Assembly (NCBI GenBank): GCA_017591395.1 | Contig: WEDG01005624.1 | Span: 1 to 64,000, forward strand | From: Schistocephalus solidus | Taxonomy: Eukaryota; Platyhelminthes; Cestoda; Diphyllobothriidea; Diphyllobothriidae | Direction: 5' to 3' | Length of the DNA: 64,000 bases | In this document: positions 43,401-51,735 of the stretch, piece after piece | Layout of the letters: every line of letters begins with the position of its first letter | Position numbering within the stretch: the first letter of the stretch is position 1 | Notes under the pieces: model-generated | Seen by the model: only the letters and a program-made list of their open reading frames with translations | Told to the model about the DNA's origin: nothing | The model's database searches: none | Position numbers and translations under genes: made by a program

Positions 43401-44992
43401 TCTAGCCCTATACATATTCTCTCGTTTTGGATTGACCTCCTCCTAACTTATTATCTCTGCAAAACGTACTACTGAATTTGATTCAGTAGCAGAATAAACA
43501 TTACTTTCGATTCAGTGAACATATATATGTATGAATAACCTTCATATCAGGTGCTGCCTTATTGGTATAGACGGACTTCAGGGCTTCTCGGATCTTGCGA
43601 CGTTTGGCCTTATAGTGGAAACAGGGCACGATTATGAGGAGGGCCAGAAGGAAGACCCCAAAGAGGCCGAGACTGCAGCCCAGAAGAATCCGGTTACGCG
43701 TTCTCGTGGCGGCTGCACCAGAAATTAGTTCATACTTTATCTTGTCCAAGCAGAGGTTGGTATTGGGCATGGTGAAGGGTTGGTTTGGCGGACAGGTCGA
43801 GTTGCAGACAAACTGGGGAAGACAAAGAAAGAGAGATGGAGGTAGGAACATAAAATTGGAAGCATAAAAATAGCTAATAATGTGCTACATTGCAGGTTTC
43901 TCGTGGAGTACCGGATCTAAATTAGTTTCGTGAGGGCCCTATTCCATATCCAGTGGGTACTCGCCTGAAAGTGTGTCTAAAGCCATCTGATACATATTGC
44001 TAATATAAGAAAATATGCGCGTTCTCGGAAATAAAGGAGAAGAAGAGACGATCACGGGAACCATGGTTATATTGTCCTGACGTTTCAAAATCAAACAAGC
44101 TTTCATCGTCGGAGGAAAGTATTGTACCGCGCCTCACAGTATTTATAGGTGGGAACATTAAGGTTAATACGGGAGTACTAAGGTTTTCGAATTTGCGTGG
44201 AGGAGGTGCCGGGTTGGGGGTGGAGATCCTCAAGCATCATGCTGCTTGATGAGGAGGGCGATGTTTCACCCTTGGTGATCATCCTTTGCCTGTACACCAG
44301 GCCCATGGTGGATTGGGGGAGGGCGGGTGACGGCTTGTTCTCAATCTGGTGGGGGGCCGGCGTTCGCACGTTGGCAGTAGTCGTCAGTACCCCCATCGAC
44401 CGAAGCTGTTGTCCCAGGCTGTTAATCTTGTTTGCGATCAAAAGAGCCAATGTGAACATGGGCCTAACGTGCATCCGAACATCGGTGAGTCCAAAGCGGA
44501 CACGTACAACACAACCCAGACCCGAAGAAGGAACAGTTATCGCCTCGGTTAGATCAAACACTTATCCGGCAGGTGCGAAAACACACGGAGGTGCGATCGC
44601 AACCGAGATTAACAGTCTGGGATGGCAGCTTCGGTCGATGGGGGTACTGACGACTACTGCTAACGTGCGAGCACCAGCCCCCGACCAGATTGAGAACAAG
44701 CCATCACCCACCCTCCCCCATCCACCATGGGCCTGGTGTACAGGCAAAGGATGATCACCAAGGGTGAAACATCGCCCTCCTCATCAAGCAGCATGATGCC
44801 TAAGGATCTCTACCCCCAACCCGGCCCCCCCTCCACGCAAATTCGAAAACCTTAGTACTCCCGTATTAACCTTAATGTTCCCACCTATAAATACTGTGAG
44901 GCGCGGTACAATACTTTCCTCCGACGATGAAAGCTTGTTTGATTTTGAAACGTCAGGACAATATAACCATGGTTCCCGTGATCGTCTCTTCT

Positions 44993-45076
<84 letters not shown>

Positions 45077-45737
45077 AAGACGTTATACCGTACTTCCGAC
45101 ATAGGTACTAGCTAAAAGCCCAGACACGTGTTTCGCCGATGTTTCTGCTGCTGTGTGACACAGCAACGAGGGGTTCGGCTCCTCAGTGGGTCCCCAGCGT
45201 TCTCTATGCGGTTTCTGGTATATGGACTCCAGAGAATAATCGGGGAAATAATTTCTGAAATTATTAAGTGCAGGACATGGAGTCAGGTGCTTCGGATATG
45301 ACTTTTTAGGGTCAGACCCGAAATTTCAATGAACATTTGGGTCGAAGACAATCAACCACTGTGGAATAACCACGTAATGCCCATTCTACAAACAAGTAGT
45401 ACTACAAGTAGTATGAATCTTATATGGCAAAGACGTTATACCGTACTTCCGACATAGGTACTAGCTAAAAGCCCAGACACGTGTTTCGCCGATGTTTCTG
45501 CTGCTGTGTGACACAGCAACGAGGGGTTCGGCTCCTCAGTGGGTCCCCCAGCGTTCTCTATGCGGTTTCTGGTATATGGACTCCAGAGAATAATCGGGGG
45601 CATTACGTGGTTATTCCACAGTGGTTGATTGTCTTCGACCCAAATGTTCATTTAAATTTCGGGTCTGACCCTAAAAAGTCATATCCGAAGCACCTGACTC
45701 CATGTCCTGCACGTAATAATTTCAGAAATTATTTTCC

Positions 45738-45792
<55 letters not shown>

Positions 45793-48700
45793 CTGAATTT
45801 GACCTATCGTTTCGGAATATTCCTTATTTCCATCATTAGGGTGGCAAGATGACTGTCTCTACTGGCCTGGCTTTGTTCAGCCTTTACGCTTGTCCCATAT
45901 TATAGTCATGCCTAACTTGCGAACTTTACCCCACCTGCTCGTTGAGGATTGGAGTTGACCCCTTCATTGCCCACCGTTGATGGAATCGTCTGACCTATGT
46001 TCTGTGCGCGGCTGTCTTAGTTGCCCCATATTGCTGTACGCGTTGATCTTCCTCTCGTGAACAGATGGACTGATCAGTTGTCGCTGCGTGTTCGGCAGTG
46101 CCCGACTGTTTGGGCGCGTAAGCGGACGACTGTGACAAACCGGGCGCGTAAGCAGACGACTGTGGCACACGGGCGCGTAAGCGGACGACTTTGGCACACC
46201 GGGCGCGTGACTACTAGCTCCCTTTTCCTACCGAAGGTCAGGCCTCTTGTTAGCTTGTGTTACCAGCCCCGTACAGAGTGATTTTAGCCTTGTTTGTCGG
46301 TAATGCTGAGATTGAACTCGGTTGGAACGCAGATCACATCAAACGACACCATCCTTTGGCATGATACGTCTCGAAAAATATTCAGCCGACTTCAGCATTC
46401 ATTCGTAACCCTCGGTGAGGAAATGAAACCGTCGGTAAACCCACTTTGTCACCCCAAAGCTAGGAGTGCCACATAAGGAGTCGACGAGGCGTAGGGAAAC
46501 TCCTGTTTATGTACTTTTGGTAGAAACGGGTCATCGCCACATCGGTGGCTTTTGTGATCAGTGCCTCCATTCTCTCGAGGGTTTCCGCCTTTCTCACCCT
46601 TCATATCTTCCAGTTTTCTCTGTTCACTTGCTTCGTCAATTCTCCGGTCTCCGAACGCTCATATGACTTTTCGTCCTCCAAAAGGCCACTGCAATTTCGT
46701 CATGTAGTCAGCCTCCTCAACGAAAACCACTGAGCATCCCTTGATATCAGCCATGTTTGTCCTGGCTCGGTCGAGCATCTTCGTTTCTCCAAGGGATAAA
46801 CTTTGCTTCACGTGTTACGTATGGAATTTATCAGAAATATTTTACTCTCACGGCTAAGGTTTGGGCATCGGCCTACCGTCCTTAATATGTGGGCTAAGCA
46901 AGTTAGATCAAGACTTACGCCACGTAGCCAGTGTACATAATCGAGCACCGATTAGCACACAGGCTCAAATAAACCACTGGCGCAAGGGATGGCATATTAA
47001 GCCCAATACTGAAAAAATATTCTGCATTACAGTCAGTTTGACGCTTTTGAAACTACCCTGACGTGATAGCTTTAGTCATTTCCAACGATACCAGTTGAGG
47101 GGGATAACTCGATCTGCCTTTAGAACGAGGGGTCACGCCCCAGTCGTTCCTTTTTCGTGCGACCTGCAAGATATAGTCCAGGCGTGGTGAATCCGGTTAG
47201 GACAGTGGACCGGTGTCTAAGAGAGGGAAGAAAGAGTGAGATTGACTTTCCCAGAACATTTTCTTCATTATAAACAATTTGAAGAGCTTGAATATAGCAC
47301 GGTACTTGGAAGACGGGATTACTCGGTCCTCAGCCTCCTCGTCTTCCTCCCAGGACGAAGTGTCAAGCTGCAACCTCTCCTTTAAGGCACTCTCCCCCCT
47401 ATCAGCTGGGATCAGAGCCGCGCCCTCTTTCCTGTGTGAAATCCTGGACCTTTTTGCGTATAAAAGGGGTGTGGCGCCACATCCGGGTGTCGTTTCACGT
47501 TGCACTAGCCATCTATGCGCAAGCTCGCTTCCGGTCTGTTTGATTTTAGTATTGGGACCAGGTCCAAAGGGAAACGGAGGAAGTGCGGTAGATGCTCCGC
47601 ACTACCGATTCGTGTGAAGCACGTGCAGATGGGTTATTTAGCTTAGTCAGCCACCCCTTCCGTGTCCATCCCTAGTCGTCTCAACAGTGTCTTGCCACCT
47701 GCACCAGCTCCCACCTCCAGTCTTCTTGACTCTGTCTGTGGGGCACGCGAAGAATATTGTCTGAATCGACGGTCCAACTGTCTCGTGCTTGTTCGTGACC
47801 AGACCGGTCCGCGCTCAATCTTACCATCGGTCTACCGAAAGGTCCATAAAGGACACTGACTCATGAGAGAATGGAAGGCGCATTTTGGCATTTTTATCAT
47901 TAAAATGACCCTGAGGTATTTGCCTAGAACGCGGGACACAAAAGTCGCTGATGGGATAACCCGGTAATTCTTTTTCAACGAGGGTCGGACTGCAATGTCC
48001 TCCATTTAATTTGGCGTCTATGGCCTGCAAACGTTACTTGGTGCTCGAGGCGGATTAACGATTAGGCCGTGTGTTCTGTAGATGAGCTAGTCCCCGATTT
48101 AGAAGGCTGCCAACTGACGGAATAACTTGGTACTTTTCACAGTCAGATGGCGTCTGCTACTTCTGAGTGTAACACTTACGGCACTGTCACTGCTGTGACC
48201 TGCCGTTCGCTTCTTCCTAGGTCCAGTACATGTTGTGGGGACGAGGTTGTGTGTGACACGCGTAGACGAGCAGTTTAGTTTTCTGGCCACTGCGCCTACA
48301 CCCACCTCTGATCACCTTGAAACTGTCTTGTTGGGTGAGGGAAGAGAGAGAGAGAGGGTGAAGTTGGTGTGGCGCAAGTTTCCGCTGCTTTGCTCACGCC
48401 ATGGCGAAGTGGTGAACGGTGTCGCGTACGAGCTATTTAGCTTTATCATTTACTACGCTCACCCTTAACCTTACCTTGCCAATAGAATTCGACAGCTATT
48501 TGAATAGAGAGTGCTGTAAATGTTGCAAAAGTATGCCTGACCAATGGCATCTTTTGGCGCAAGTGTTCTTCACGCCCACTTTCGATTAATACGGACGGCC
48601 AAGCTGTCAATTCTCATGGTTCTACAAAACGTAGTATTTTCATTTCCCGAGTATACTGTAACACTGTGTGCACATAGGTAGTAAACTGCATGGGGGAGCA

Positions 48701-49182
48701 GTGCCTTGTCAAGCTTAAAAATGAAATCATGGTAGGGATGTCTTGTATGGAGGCCTGAAGAGGATACGGACATAGAAACCACCAAGCTCGCTTAAAATAG
48801 GTGGTCTTACGGTAAATTTTAGGAAGGGCAACTTAATCCTAAACATAATATCTTTGGCATATAGCGCAAAGCCGCATGTATTATGGGCAGTTACGTTTCC
48901 CGTGTCCTGCGTAGGTGGCCTTACAAGGTATCATTACCGAAATTATTATCAGTCCAAACCGCACCGCCAGTACCAACACCATTTCGGAGCAGACTTAACG
49001 AACCTTGTTGGATTCCTCGTCTATGAGAATCTTTCGGAAACGGCAGTTGACGCAATCCTCTGGACCTGCGGCGTAGCAGCCTCCGGCACACTGACGATGG
49101 CAGAGTAGACACTGCTTGGCCTTGAGAGCGGCTAGCTCCTGCTCGTTCAGGGTCGCGTTTTCATTGGGCATGTAGGTATCGT
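31129..49182 (-). CDS. EGFR: EGFR/ErbB-type receptor tyrosine kinase, 3' part of gene (9 exons)
   Basis: Minus-strand gene assembled by hand from nine exons: 49182-49004, 43812-43540, 42476-42132, 40226-40009, 36403-36207, 34936-34790, 34597-34500, 32518-32020 and 31458-31129. All introns are GT-AG, all junction phases agree, and 2,286 nt give 762 codons. In order the partial protein shows a furin-like Cys-rich end, a transmembrane helix (residues ~102-125), a kinase domain with glycine loop GTGAFG (182-187), VAVK lysine (~217), alpha-C glutamate (~264), HRDLAARN (from ~338), DFG (358-360) and [14 protein letters not shown], then a Tyr-containing tail. ErbB receptors bind EGF-like ligands at the cell surface and signal through tail phosphotyrosines. 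ErbB membership rests on VMASV after the alpha-C Glu, ITDFGLAK, and VKCW...RYLYIQGDE, which matches the ErbB end of kinase. The signal peptide, both L domains and the first Cys-rich region are not seen; the last exon ends at a donor, so at least one more 3' exon is likely. Confidence 0.93.
32020..32518 (-). CDS. EGFR-like exon h: C-terminal tail, first part
   Basis: 499-nt exon, acceptor cctgcttttcag, donor CAG/GTAATT. It starts [15 protein letters not shown], so RYLYIQ/GDE is restored across the splice as in EGFR. The rest is low-complexity Ser/Arg/Glu-rich tail, including an acidic run ([12 protein letters not shown]) of variable-tail type. Tail sequence is poorly conserved, so support comes from open frame, splice sites and phase. 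A plus-strand frame over 32,336-32,617 is an antisense shadow. Confidence 0.85.
32628..33570. mobile_element. pogo/Tigger-like DNA transposon relic with nested Penelope-like piece
   Basis: Left end CAGTAACCCCTCATTATATC (32,628) and right end CGAGGGGGGATCACTG (to 33,570, followed by TA) are imperfect terminal inverted repeats of the pogo/Tigger kind. The inner subterminal text TTCGTGGGTAGTTTTGAAAC, then GCTATCCCCGCAG, resembles Tigger ends. No transposase is visible; about 440 bp in the middle is a Penelope-like cassette (from about 32,930 to 33,375). Confidence 0.65.
33011..33102 (-). ncRNA. Penelope-like TATA plus hammerhead cassette in EGFR intron
   Basis: Minus strand CCTATAAATACTG (around 33,101-33,089), then CTCTGATGATAAGTTCGAG (CTGATGA at 33049-33043) and AATACGTTAGGC in place of GAAACGTTAGGC. 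Spacing TATA-to-core is about 40 bp. The core is mutated (GAAA lost). It sits inside a pogo/Tigger-like relic. Confidence 0.5.
33833..34030 (-). repeat. Family A fragment in EGFR intron
   Basis: GTTCGACCATCGATTTCGAT, GTCCACCGCATGCTCCA, TGATAGTAGACTTGCGTTGC, GAGCCAGGTGTCACGACAGG; truncated at both ends. Confidence 0.8.
34500..34597 (-). CDS. EGFR-like exon g: end of kinase domain
   Basis: 98-nt exon, acceptor cactattttag, donor CAA/GTGAGC, separated from the previous exon by only about 190 bp. It encodes [18 protein letters not shown] and ends GRYLYIQ, the conserved RP..F.EL and RYLVIQ end of ErbB kinases. Confidence 0.92.
34790..34936 (-). CDS. EGFR-like exon f: kinase C-lobe ([10 protein letters not shown])
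   Basis: 147-nt exon, acceptor cccactccag, strong donor T/GTAAGT. It encodes [17 protein letters not shown] and then the C-lobe helices ending in YMVMVKC, with the Cys codon split. This matches the ErbB VTVWELMTFG...YMIMVKCW region without gaps. Confidence 0.93.
36207..36403 (-). CDS. EGFR-like exon e: catalytic loop, DFG, activation loop
   Basis: 197-nt exon, acceptor gcttttacag, donor TACG/GTAAAT. It reads [25 protein letters not shown], then [17 protein letters not shown] and HKTDVWSYG. The HRD and DFG aspartates and catalytic Asn are intact. The activation loop has NSVVVRSG where EGFR has its EYHAEGG tyrosine, so no activation-loop tyrosine is present. ErbB kinases activate by asymmetric dimerisation and do not strictly need that tyrosine. 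Confidence 0.93.
36480..36845 (+). mobile_element. tRNA-Arg-derived ribozyme element, more than unit length
   Basis: Lies in the EGFR-like intron, antisense to the gene. It starts inside a decayed ribozyme 3' half (AAAATGGCCCTT, then TCTCCCC), runs through the CGGCTGCTAGCGGGGCTCG...CGATCGGTGAACGC block, then a well-kept tRNA-Arg-like head (36,670-36,733), then a complete ribozyme core (CTGATGA 36,766-36,772; GAAA 36,787-36,790) and the first part of the next unit. Distance between equivalent ribozyme points is about 308 bp. Stem I of the second ribozyme is mutated, so this copy is probably not self-cleaving. Confidence 0.72.
36670..36733 (+). other. tRNA-Arg(TCT)-like head of the ribozyme element
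   Basis: Reads like a tRNA through D arm (GGCTCAATGATTAGAGC), anticodon region (TTGGACTTCTAATCAA, loop CTTCTAA, anticodon TCT) and T arm/B box (GGTTCGAGGC). It lacks a good 3' acceptor strand and is followed directly by element sequence, so it is a SINE head with Pol III promoter boxes rather than a functional tRNA gene. Confidence 0.75.
37300..38600. other. Intron of the EGFR-like gene, no further feature seen
   Basis: Part of the 3.6-kb intron between exons d and e. Small frames with no domain. Confidence 0.6.
38620..39175 (-). repeat. Family A repeat, long form
   Basis: About 555 bp. Contains the common core (ACCGTCGAATTCGACGATGT, TGATAGTAGACTTGCGCTGA, AGACCGGAGACGGAAGAGGG) plus an extension CCGTCAGTTGGCAACCTTCC, TTTCAAGCGCGTCAGATTGT and CCCCACCCCCACAATCAGACC shared with 49,383-49,925. 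Confidence 0.9.
40009..40226 (-). CDS. EGFR-like exon d: kinase hinge and alpha-E, ends at HR of the catalytic loop
   Basis: 218-nt exon, acceptor gttttttag, donor ACAG/GTCAGT. It encodes [19 protein letters not shown], which follows the alpha-C Glu exactly as VMASV does in EGFR, then the hinge ([15 protein letters not shown]) and the [12 protein letters not shown] lead-in to the catalytic loop. The HRD arginine codon is split across the intron. At the gatekeeper position (EGFR LITQL, here CMVSA) the residue appears to be V or S, not Thr; a structural alignment would fix which. Confidence 0.92.
40695..40770 (-). ncRNA. Penelope-like TATA plus hammerhead cassette in EGFR intron
   Basis: Minus strand CCCATAAATACT (40,769-40,758), then CTGATGA (40728-40722), ATGCGGTCGAGCATGAATCC, and CGAAGCGTC where the core expects GAAA. 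Closely related to the 4.66-kb copy (shares GAGCATGAATCCGAA). Confidence 0.5.
42132..42476 (-). CDS. EGFR-like exon c: kinase N-lobe (glycine loop, VAVK)
   Basis: 345-nt exon (115 codons, phase 0-0); acceptor cgtctgcatag, donor AAA/GTACAG. It carries the glycine-rich loop [15 protein letters not shown], the ATP lysine in VAVKVI and the alpha-C glutamate in LSEAK. Compared with vertebrate EGFR, the beta3-alphaC segment has an insertion of about 30 residues rich in Ser, Pro, Thr and Glu (around 42,175-42,265), and the beta2-beta3 loop is about 8 residues longer. No frame damage. Confidence 0.92.
43335..43400 (-). mobile_element. tRNA-Arg-derived ribozyme element, short relic
   Basis: Minus strand CCGGCTAATAAGCCAGAA, CTGGTCACTTCAGAT, then GGCTTTGTCGGTCAGG, i.e. 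stem II, stem III and the post-ribozyme segment of the family. Heavily degraded; lies in the intron between EGFR-like exons a and b. Confidence 0.5.
43540..43812 (-). CDS. EGFR-like exon b: juxtamembrane ectodomain, transmembrane helix, cytosolic stop-transfer
   Basis: 273-nt exon (91 codons, phase 0-0), acceptor tcttccccag. It opens with [13 protein letters not shown], the last Cys pair of the ectodomain with one N-glycosylation sequon (NST). After about 41 residues comes one hydrophobic helix ([18 protein letters not shown]), then a basic stop-transfer run ([12 protein letters not shown]). The donor is AAG/GTTATT. Topology: extracellular N side, cytosolic C side. Confidence 0.9.
44035..44440 (-). 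repeat. Left arm of 0.4-kb inverted repeat with Penelope-like cassette
   Basis: Reverse complement of 44,597-45,000. It holds CCTATAAATACTG (44,150-44,138) and, 30 bp further, CGACGATGAAAGCTTGTTTG leading to GAAACGTCAGG (ending at 44,076). On this strand one frame reads [20 protein letters not shown] before the TATA box, a possible remnant of an element protein; no known domain recognised. Confidence 0.75.
44597..45000 (+). repeat. Right arm of 0.4-kb inverted repeat with Penelope-like cassette
   Basis: Mirror of 44,035-44,440 across a spacer of about 160 bp. TATAAATACT at 44,886-44,895, core CGACGATGA near 44,922-44,930, GAAACGTC at 44,947-44,954. The arm ends exactly where an AT microsatellite begins. 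The arms differ by point changes and small indels, so they were not duplicated very recently. Confidence 0.75.
44998..45072. repeat. AT microsatellite between two repeat modules
   Basis: About 74 bp of pure AT. Left neighbour is the right arm of the 44-45.0 kb inverted repeat, right neighbour is the first ATGGCAAAGACG module. Confidence 0.97.
45071..45740. repeat. Direct plus inverted repeat complex
   Basis: Module 1 (ATGGCAAAGACGTTATACCG...GAGAATAATCGGG) occurs at 45,071-45,240 and again, nearly identical, at 45,424-45,598. The following segment 45,243-45,383 (AAATAATTTCTGAAATTATT... to ...GGTTATTCCAC complement) returns as its reverse complement at 45,600-45,740. A related fragment lies at 50,729-50,845. 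No protein recognised; function and class unknown. Confidence 0.88.
45740..45790. repeat. AT microsatellite closing the 45-kb repeat complex
   Basis: About 50 bp of pure AT after TTTTCCCG, the outer end of the inverted segment that starts at 45,243. Confidence 0.97.
46112..46209 (+). repeat. 30-bp minisatellite
   Basis: Three and a bit units beginning GGGCGCGTAAGCGGACGACT (46,112; 46,142; 46,171; 46,201), period about 30 bp with a few substitutions. Confidence 0.9.
46210..47500. other. Intron of the EGFR-like gene, no gene called
   Basis: The minus frame at 47,197-47,505 (acidic, [20 protein letters not shown]) is protein-like in places but has no recognised domain and does not fit the receptor's phase between exons a and b, which already join perfectly. 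Confidence 0.5.
47500..47800 (+). repeat. Family A fragments
   Basis: Two decayed pieces: GGAAGTGCGGTAGATGCTCC near 47,578 and GTCTTCTTGACTCTGTCTGT with CTGAATCGACGGTCCAACTG near 47,720-47,780. Confidence 0.6.
49004..49182 (-). CDS. EGFR-like exon a: last furin-like cysteine-rich unit
   Basis: 179-nt exon with polypyrimidine acceptor (cctccatcttcag) and donor AAG/GTTCGT. It enters in phase 1 and leaves in phase 0. It encodes [20 protein letters not shown] followed by VNCRF, the CxxC...C...GP.DC spacing of the membrane-proximal Cys-rich domain of ErbB ectodomains. NENATL contains a possible N-glycosylation site (NAT). The donor is non-canonical at +4/+5 but the join to the next exon is in frame and continues the Cys pattern. 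The preceding exon was not found. Confidence 0.85.
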
Positions 49183-49382
49183 CTGAAGATGGAGGGGAAA
49201 ATAACTGGGAATAAGTAAACGTGAGGGTCCACAAGCAGGCCTTATAATTCTGTTTCACGAGGAACAAAGGCACACAACTGCTACTTAAAAATTGAGTGAT
49301 GAATGGGTGGTTTGCTGGGATAGTGGAAAGGACATCTAAAAGCAAATGTAAAACCCTCAAGACCACCCACACATGACAGCTT

Positions 49383-49925
49383 GACCGTCGATTACGAAGA
49401 AGTCCACCGTATGCTCCATGGAAGGGTGGTGCAGGGATGGTGACCTGCGTGTGATTTAGTTTAAAGTGCTAGTAGACTTGCGCTGCGTCTACCGCACTCT
49501 ATCCTCCTCCCCCACCTGAGCCCGGTGTCATGGCAGAGTCAAGAAGACCGGAGACGGAAGAGGGCGCAGGTGGCTGGCGCGGCCGGAGCCGCCCTGGGCG
49601 TACCACCACATCTGGCTCAGATACCACGGAGTTGGAGTGCCCTAAAGGCCACATTTAGAAGGAGCCATTGCAGCCTGACTTTCAGTTTACCAGTCAGCCA
49701 CTTCACACAAAACACACATTGTGCTGACCATGCAGTCCGAGTTATCCCGTCAGTTGGCAACCTTCCAAGCCATGGCTTTTAGCGCACCGGGATAGGTTCA
49801 AGCGCGTCAGATTGTTTACAGTGAGGAAAATGCACTAAGCTGTCGACCTCACTTTCTCCCCCATCCCCACAATCAGACCACCATCCAAGCCAGTCAGTTG
49901 TCTGGGGTGGGAGTGGGCGCATTGG
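49383..49925 (-). repeat. Family A repeat, long form
   Basis: About 540 bp, collinear with 38,620-39,175 over its whole length with few changes; lies immediately upstream of EGFR-like exon a. Apparent frames over it are repeat-derived. Confidence 0.9.
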
Positions 49926-50014
49926 CTTACGGGTCGGCGTACCCGTCTTAGCGCACCACAGCACGACCTGGCCCCCATAACGCACACATCAGGATTCACT
50001 AAATCAGGGGGTAT

Positions 50015-50145
50015 GGAGGAGCCATCGCCGTCTGACTCTCAGTCCACTGGTCAGCCACTCGACACACACAGCACATGCACTGGGCTGACGGCGTGGCATG
50101 GTGTATAGCGTTAGTTTGCAGCCTTCCAAGCCTCGGTCTTTTCCA
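50015..50145 (-). repeat. Family A extension fragment
   Basis: GGAGCCATCGCCGTCTGACT, CAGTCCACTGGTCAGCCACT, TTTGCAGCCTTCCAAGCC: the middle and extension part of the long form only. Confidence 0.65.
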
Positions 50146-50425
50146 AGTCTCCCGCTCCATACAGCAGCGTCGGTAATATGAAAGCTTTGTACATCTTGAG
50201 TTTGGTGCTGAGGTGGAGACCGTGTCGATTCCAGACGACGTTCTGCTTGCATCCGCATGCTTGGCTGGCTTTGGCGATCCAGCTCCGTCGTCCATGAAGC
50301 GCACCACCATGCCATCATGGAGTTGACGCTCCATGTGAGTGAGTCGCTCGGGTCAGCCAAATTTCTGCATGATCTTCCACAGTTCTTCGTGCTTCACCAT
50401 GTCGAAGGCCACCACCACAACCACC
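50145..50425 (-). pseudogene. Non-LTR retrotransposon RT relic (zinc-finger-tailed type)
   Basis: Minus strand reads VVAFDMVKHEELWKIMQKFG, a stop, then [20 protein letters not shown], matching the AFD....LW.I..KFG....I..RQLHDGM block of non-LTR RTs. It then jumps to [20 protein letters not shown] followed by YGAGDL, the thumb region ([18 protein letters not shown]). The palm with the catalytic FADD is deleted. RTs with these blocks usually end in C2H2 fingers, cf. 50,480-51,120. Clade not assigned. Confidence 0.85.
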
Positions 50426-50455
50426 ACCACCACCACCATCACCCCCAGTATCAGC
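50401..50455. repeat. Short CCA-rich tract
   Basis: ACCACCACAACCACCACCAC, CACCACCATCACCCCC: joins the non-LTR RT relic (minus) to the zinc-finger relic (plus). Confidence 0.85.
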
Positions 50456-50479
50456 GATGGGGCCTCGGTACTAACCTCT

Positions 50480-51120
50480 CCTCATTGCAGTCACACATTC
50501 ATTTCACACAACGGCCTGATCGGTCACTTTCGAATCCATCGCACAGAGACTGGCGAGTTAGTCCCTGGAGCACCAACAACAGCAGAGACCGCCAGCTCAA
50601 ATGTCATAATTGGCCCCTACGCATTCACTCACCGCATGGTCCTGCTCGGTCGCATGCGCATCCGCGAAAGCGGAATCCACCACGATGCAAACACATTTTA
50701 CACACCCATAAACACTTTCCATAGTCAGGGAAATAATTTCTGAAATTTTAATCTGCAGTACATGGAGTTAAGTAACCGGGACATGACTTTTTAGGGTCAG
50801 CTCCGACCTATGTCGGAAGTACGGTATAAATTCTTTGCCATTTAAAACTTCCAATAGTCCTCAAATGAGCGCGATTACCAGCAGCAGCACCCCCACTGAC
50901 TCAGAACCTCCCAACCTATGTTTTCCGAATTTTCACCGCACACGCAGATCGCGCATCGGCCTGGTCGATCACTTGCCAATACATCACACAGAGACCGGCG
51001 AACCAGTGCTAAGAGCACTAACATATACCTGCCGCACCCGACTCAACTGTCCCTACTGCCCACGCACAGTCACACACCACATGGACCTATAAGGTCACAT
51101 GCGTCTCCATTAAAACCTGC
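50480..51120 (+). pseudogene. C2H2 zinc-finger tail relics of a non-LTR retrotransposon
   Basis: Two tandem pieces in shifting frames: SPHCSHTFISHNGLIGHFRI then HRTETGELVPGAPT (50,485-50,580), and near 50,990-51,110 HRDRRTSAKST / CPYCPRTVTHHMDL, stop, GHMRLH. The CxxC...L..H...H spacing and TFTH..GLLGHMRIH-like wording are those of the finger array at the C-terminus of such LINE ORFs. Broken by stops. It lies on the strand opposite to the RT relic beside it. Confidence 0.75.
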
Positions 51121-51327
51121 GGTAGAACACCGCTGGGTATACCACAACACTACATCCTTCCTCATCAGCCTCTGCATCTCAAATGATCACAAGAAACACA
51201 GCAAAAACATGCTCTCAGCCTGCATAATTGATTGAGAGGAAAGCATGGTTATCGTTTCCTTCTACATGTGGCTCCTCTGTTGCATGTGTTATATGAGCTT
51301 GATAATATCACGGGGCGATCAGCGCCA

Positions 51328-51735
51328 TGGGTCGGAAGATTGCAAACTGACGGGATAACTCGGACCGCGTGGTCAGCCCATTGTGTGTGTAGTGGCTGAC
51401 TGGCGGACTGAGAGTCGGGCTGCAATAGCTCCTTCTTAATGTGGTCTTTATGGCACTCCCACTCCGTGGGATCCGAGTCAGGTGTGGTGGTACGCCCAGG
51501 GGCGGTTCCGATCGCGCCAGCCACCTGCGCTCTCTTCCGCTTCTGGTCTTCTTTACTCTGTCATGACACCGGATCCAAGTGGGGGAGGAGAAGAGAGTGT
51601 GGTAGCTGCAACGCAAGTCTAATATCACTTAAAACTAATCTACGAGCAAGTCACCGTCCTTGCGCCACTCTTTTGTTGAGCATACGGTGGACATCGTCGA
51701 AATCGACGATCGAACTGTCGGTGGGAGTGGAGAAG
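51328..51735 (+). repeat. Family A repeat
   Basis: GGTCGGAAGATTGCAAACTG, GGTGTGGTGGTACGCCC, TCTTCTTTACTCTGTCATGA, CATACGGTGGACATCGTCG and hairpin CGTCGAAATCGACG; about 400 bp. Confidence 0.88.

Noticed and set aside
47197..47505. Acidic 102-aa minus frame considered as an extra receptor exon
   Set aside because: Exons a and b already join in phase and restore the Cys pattern; nothing receptor-like in the frame.
47760..47860. Resemblance to the Penelope-like RT block before VYRK (VLVRDQTG...SVYRK)
   Set aside because: The left half is family A sequence and no further RT block follows, so the match is probably chance.
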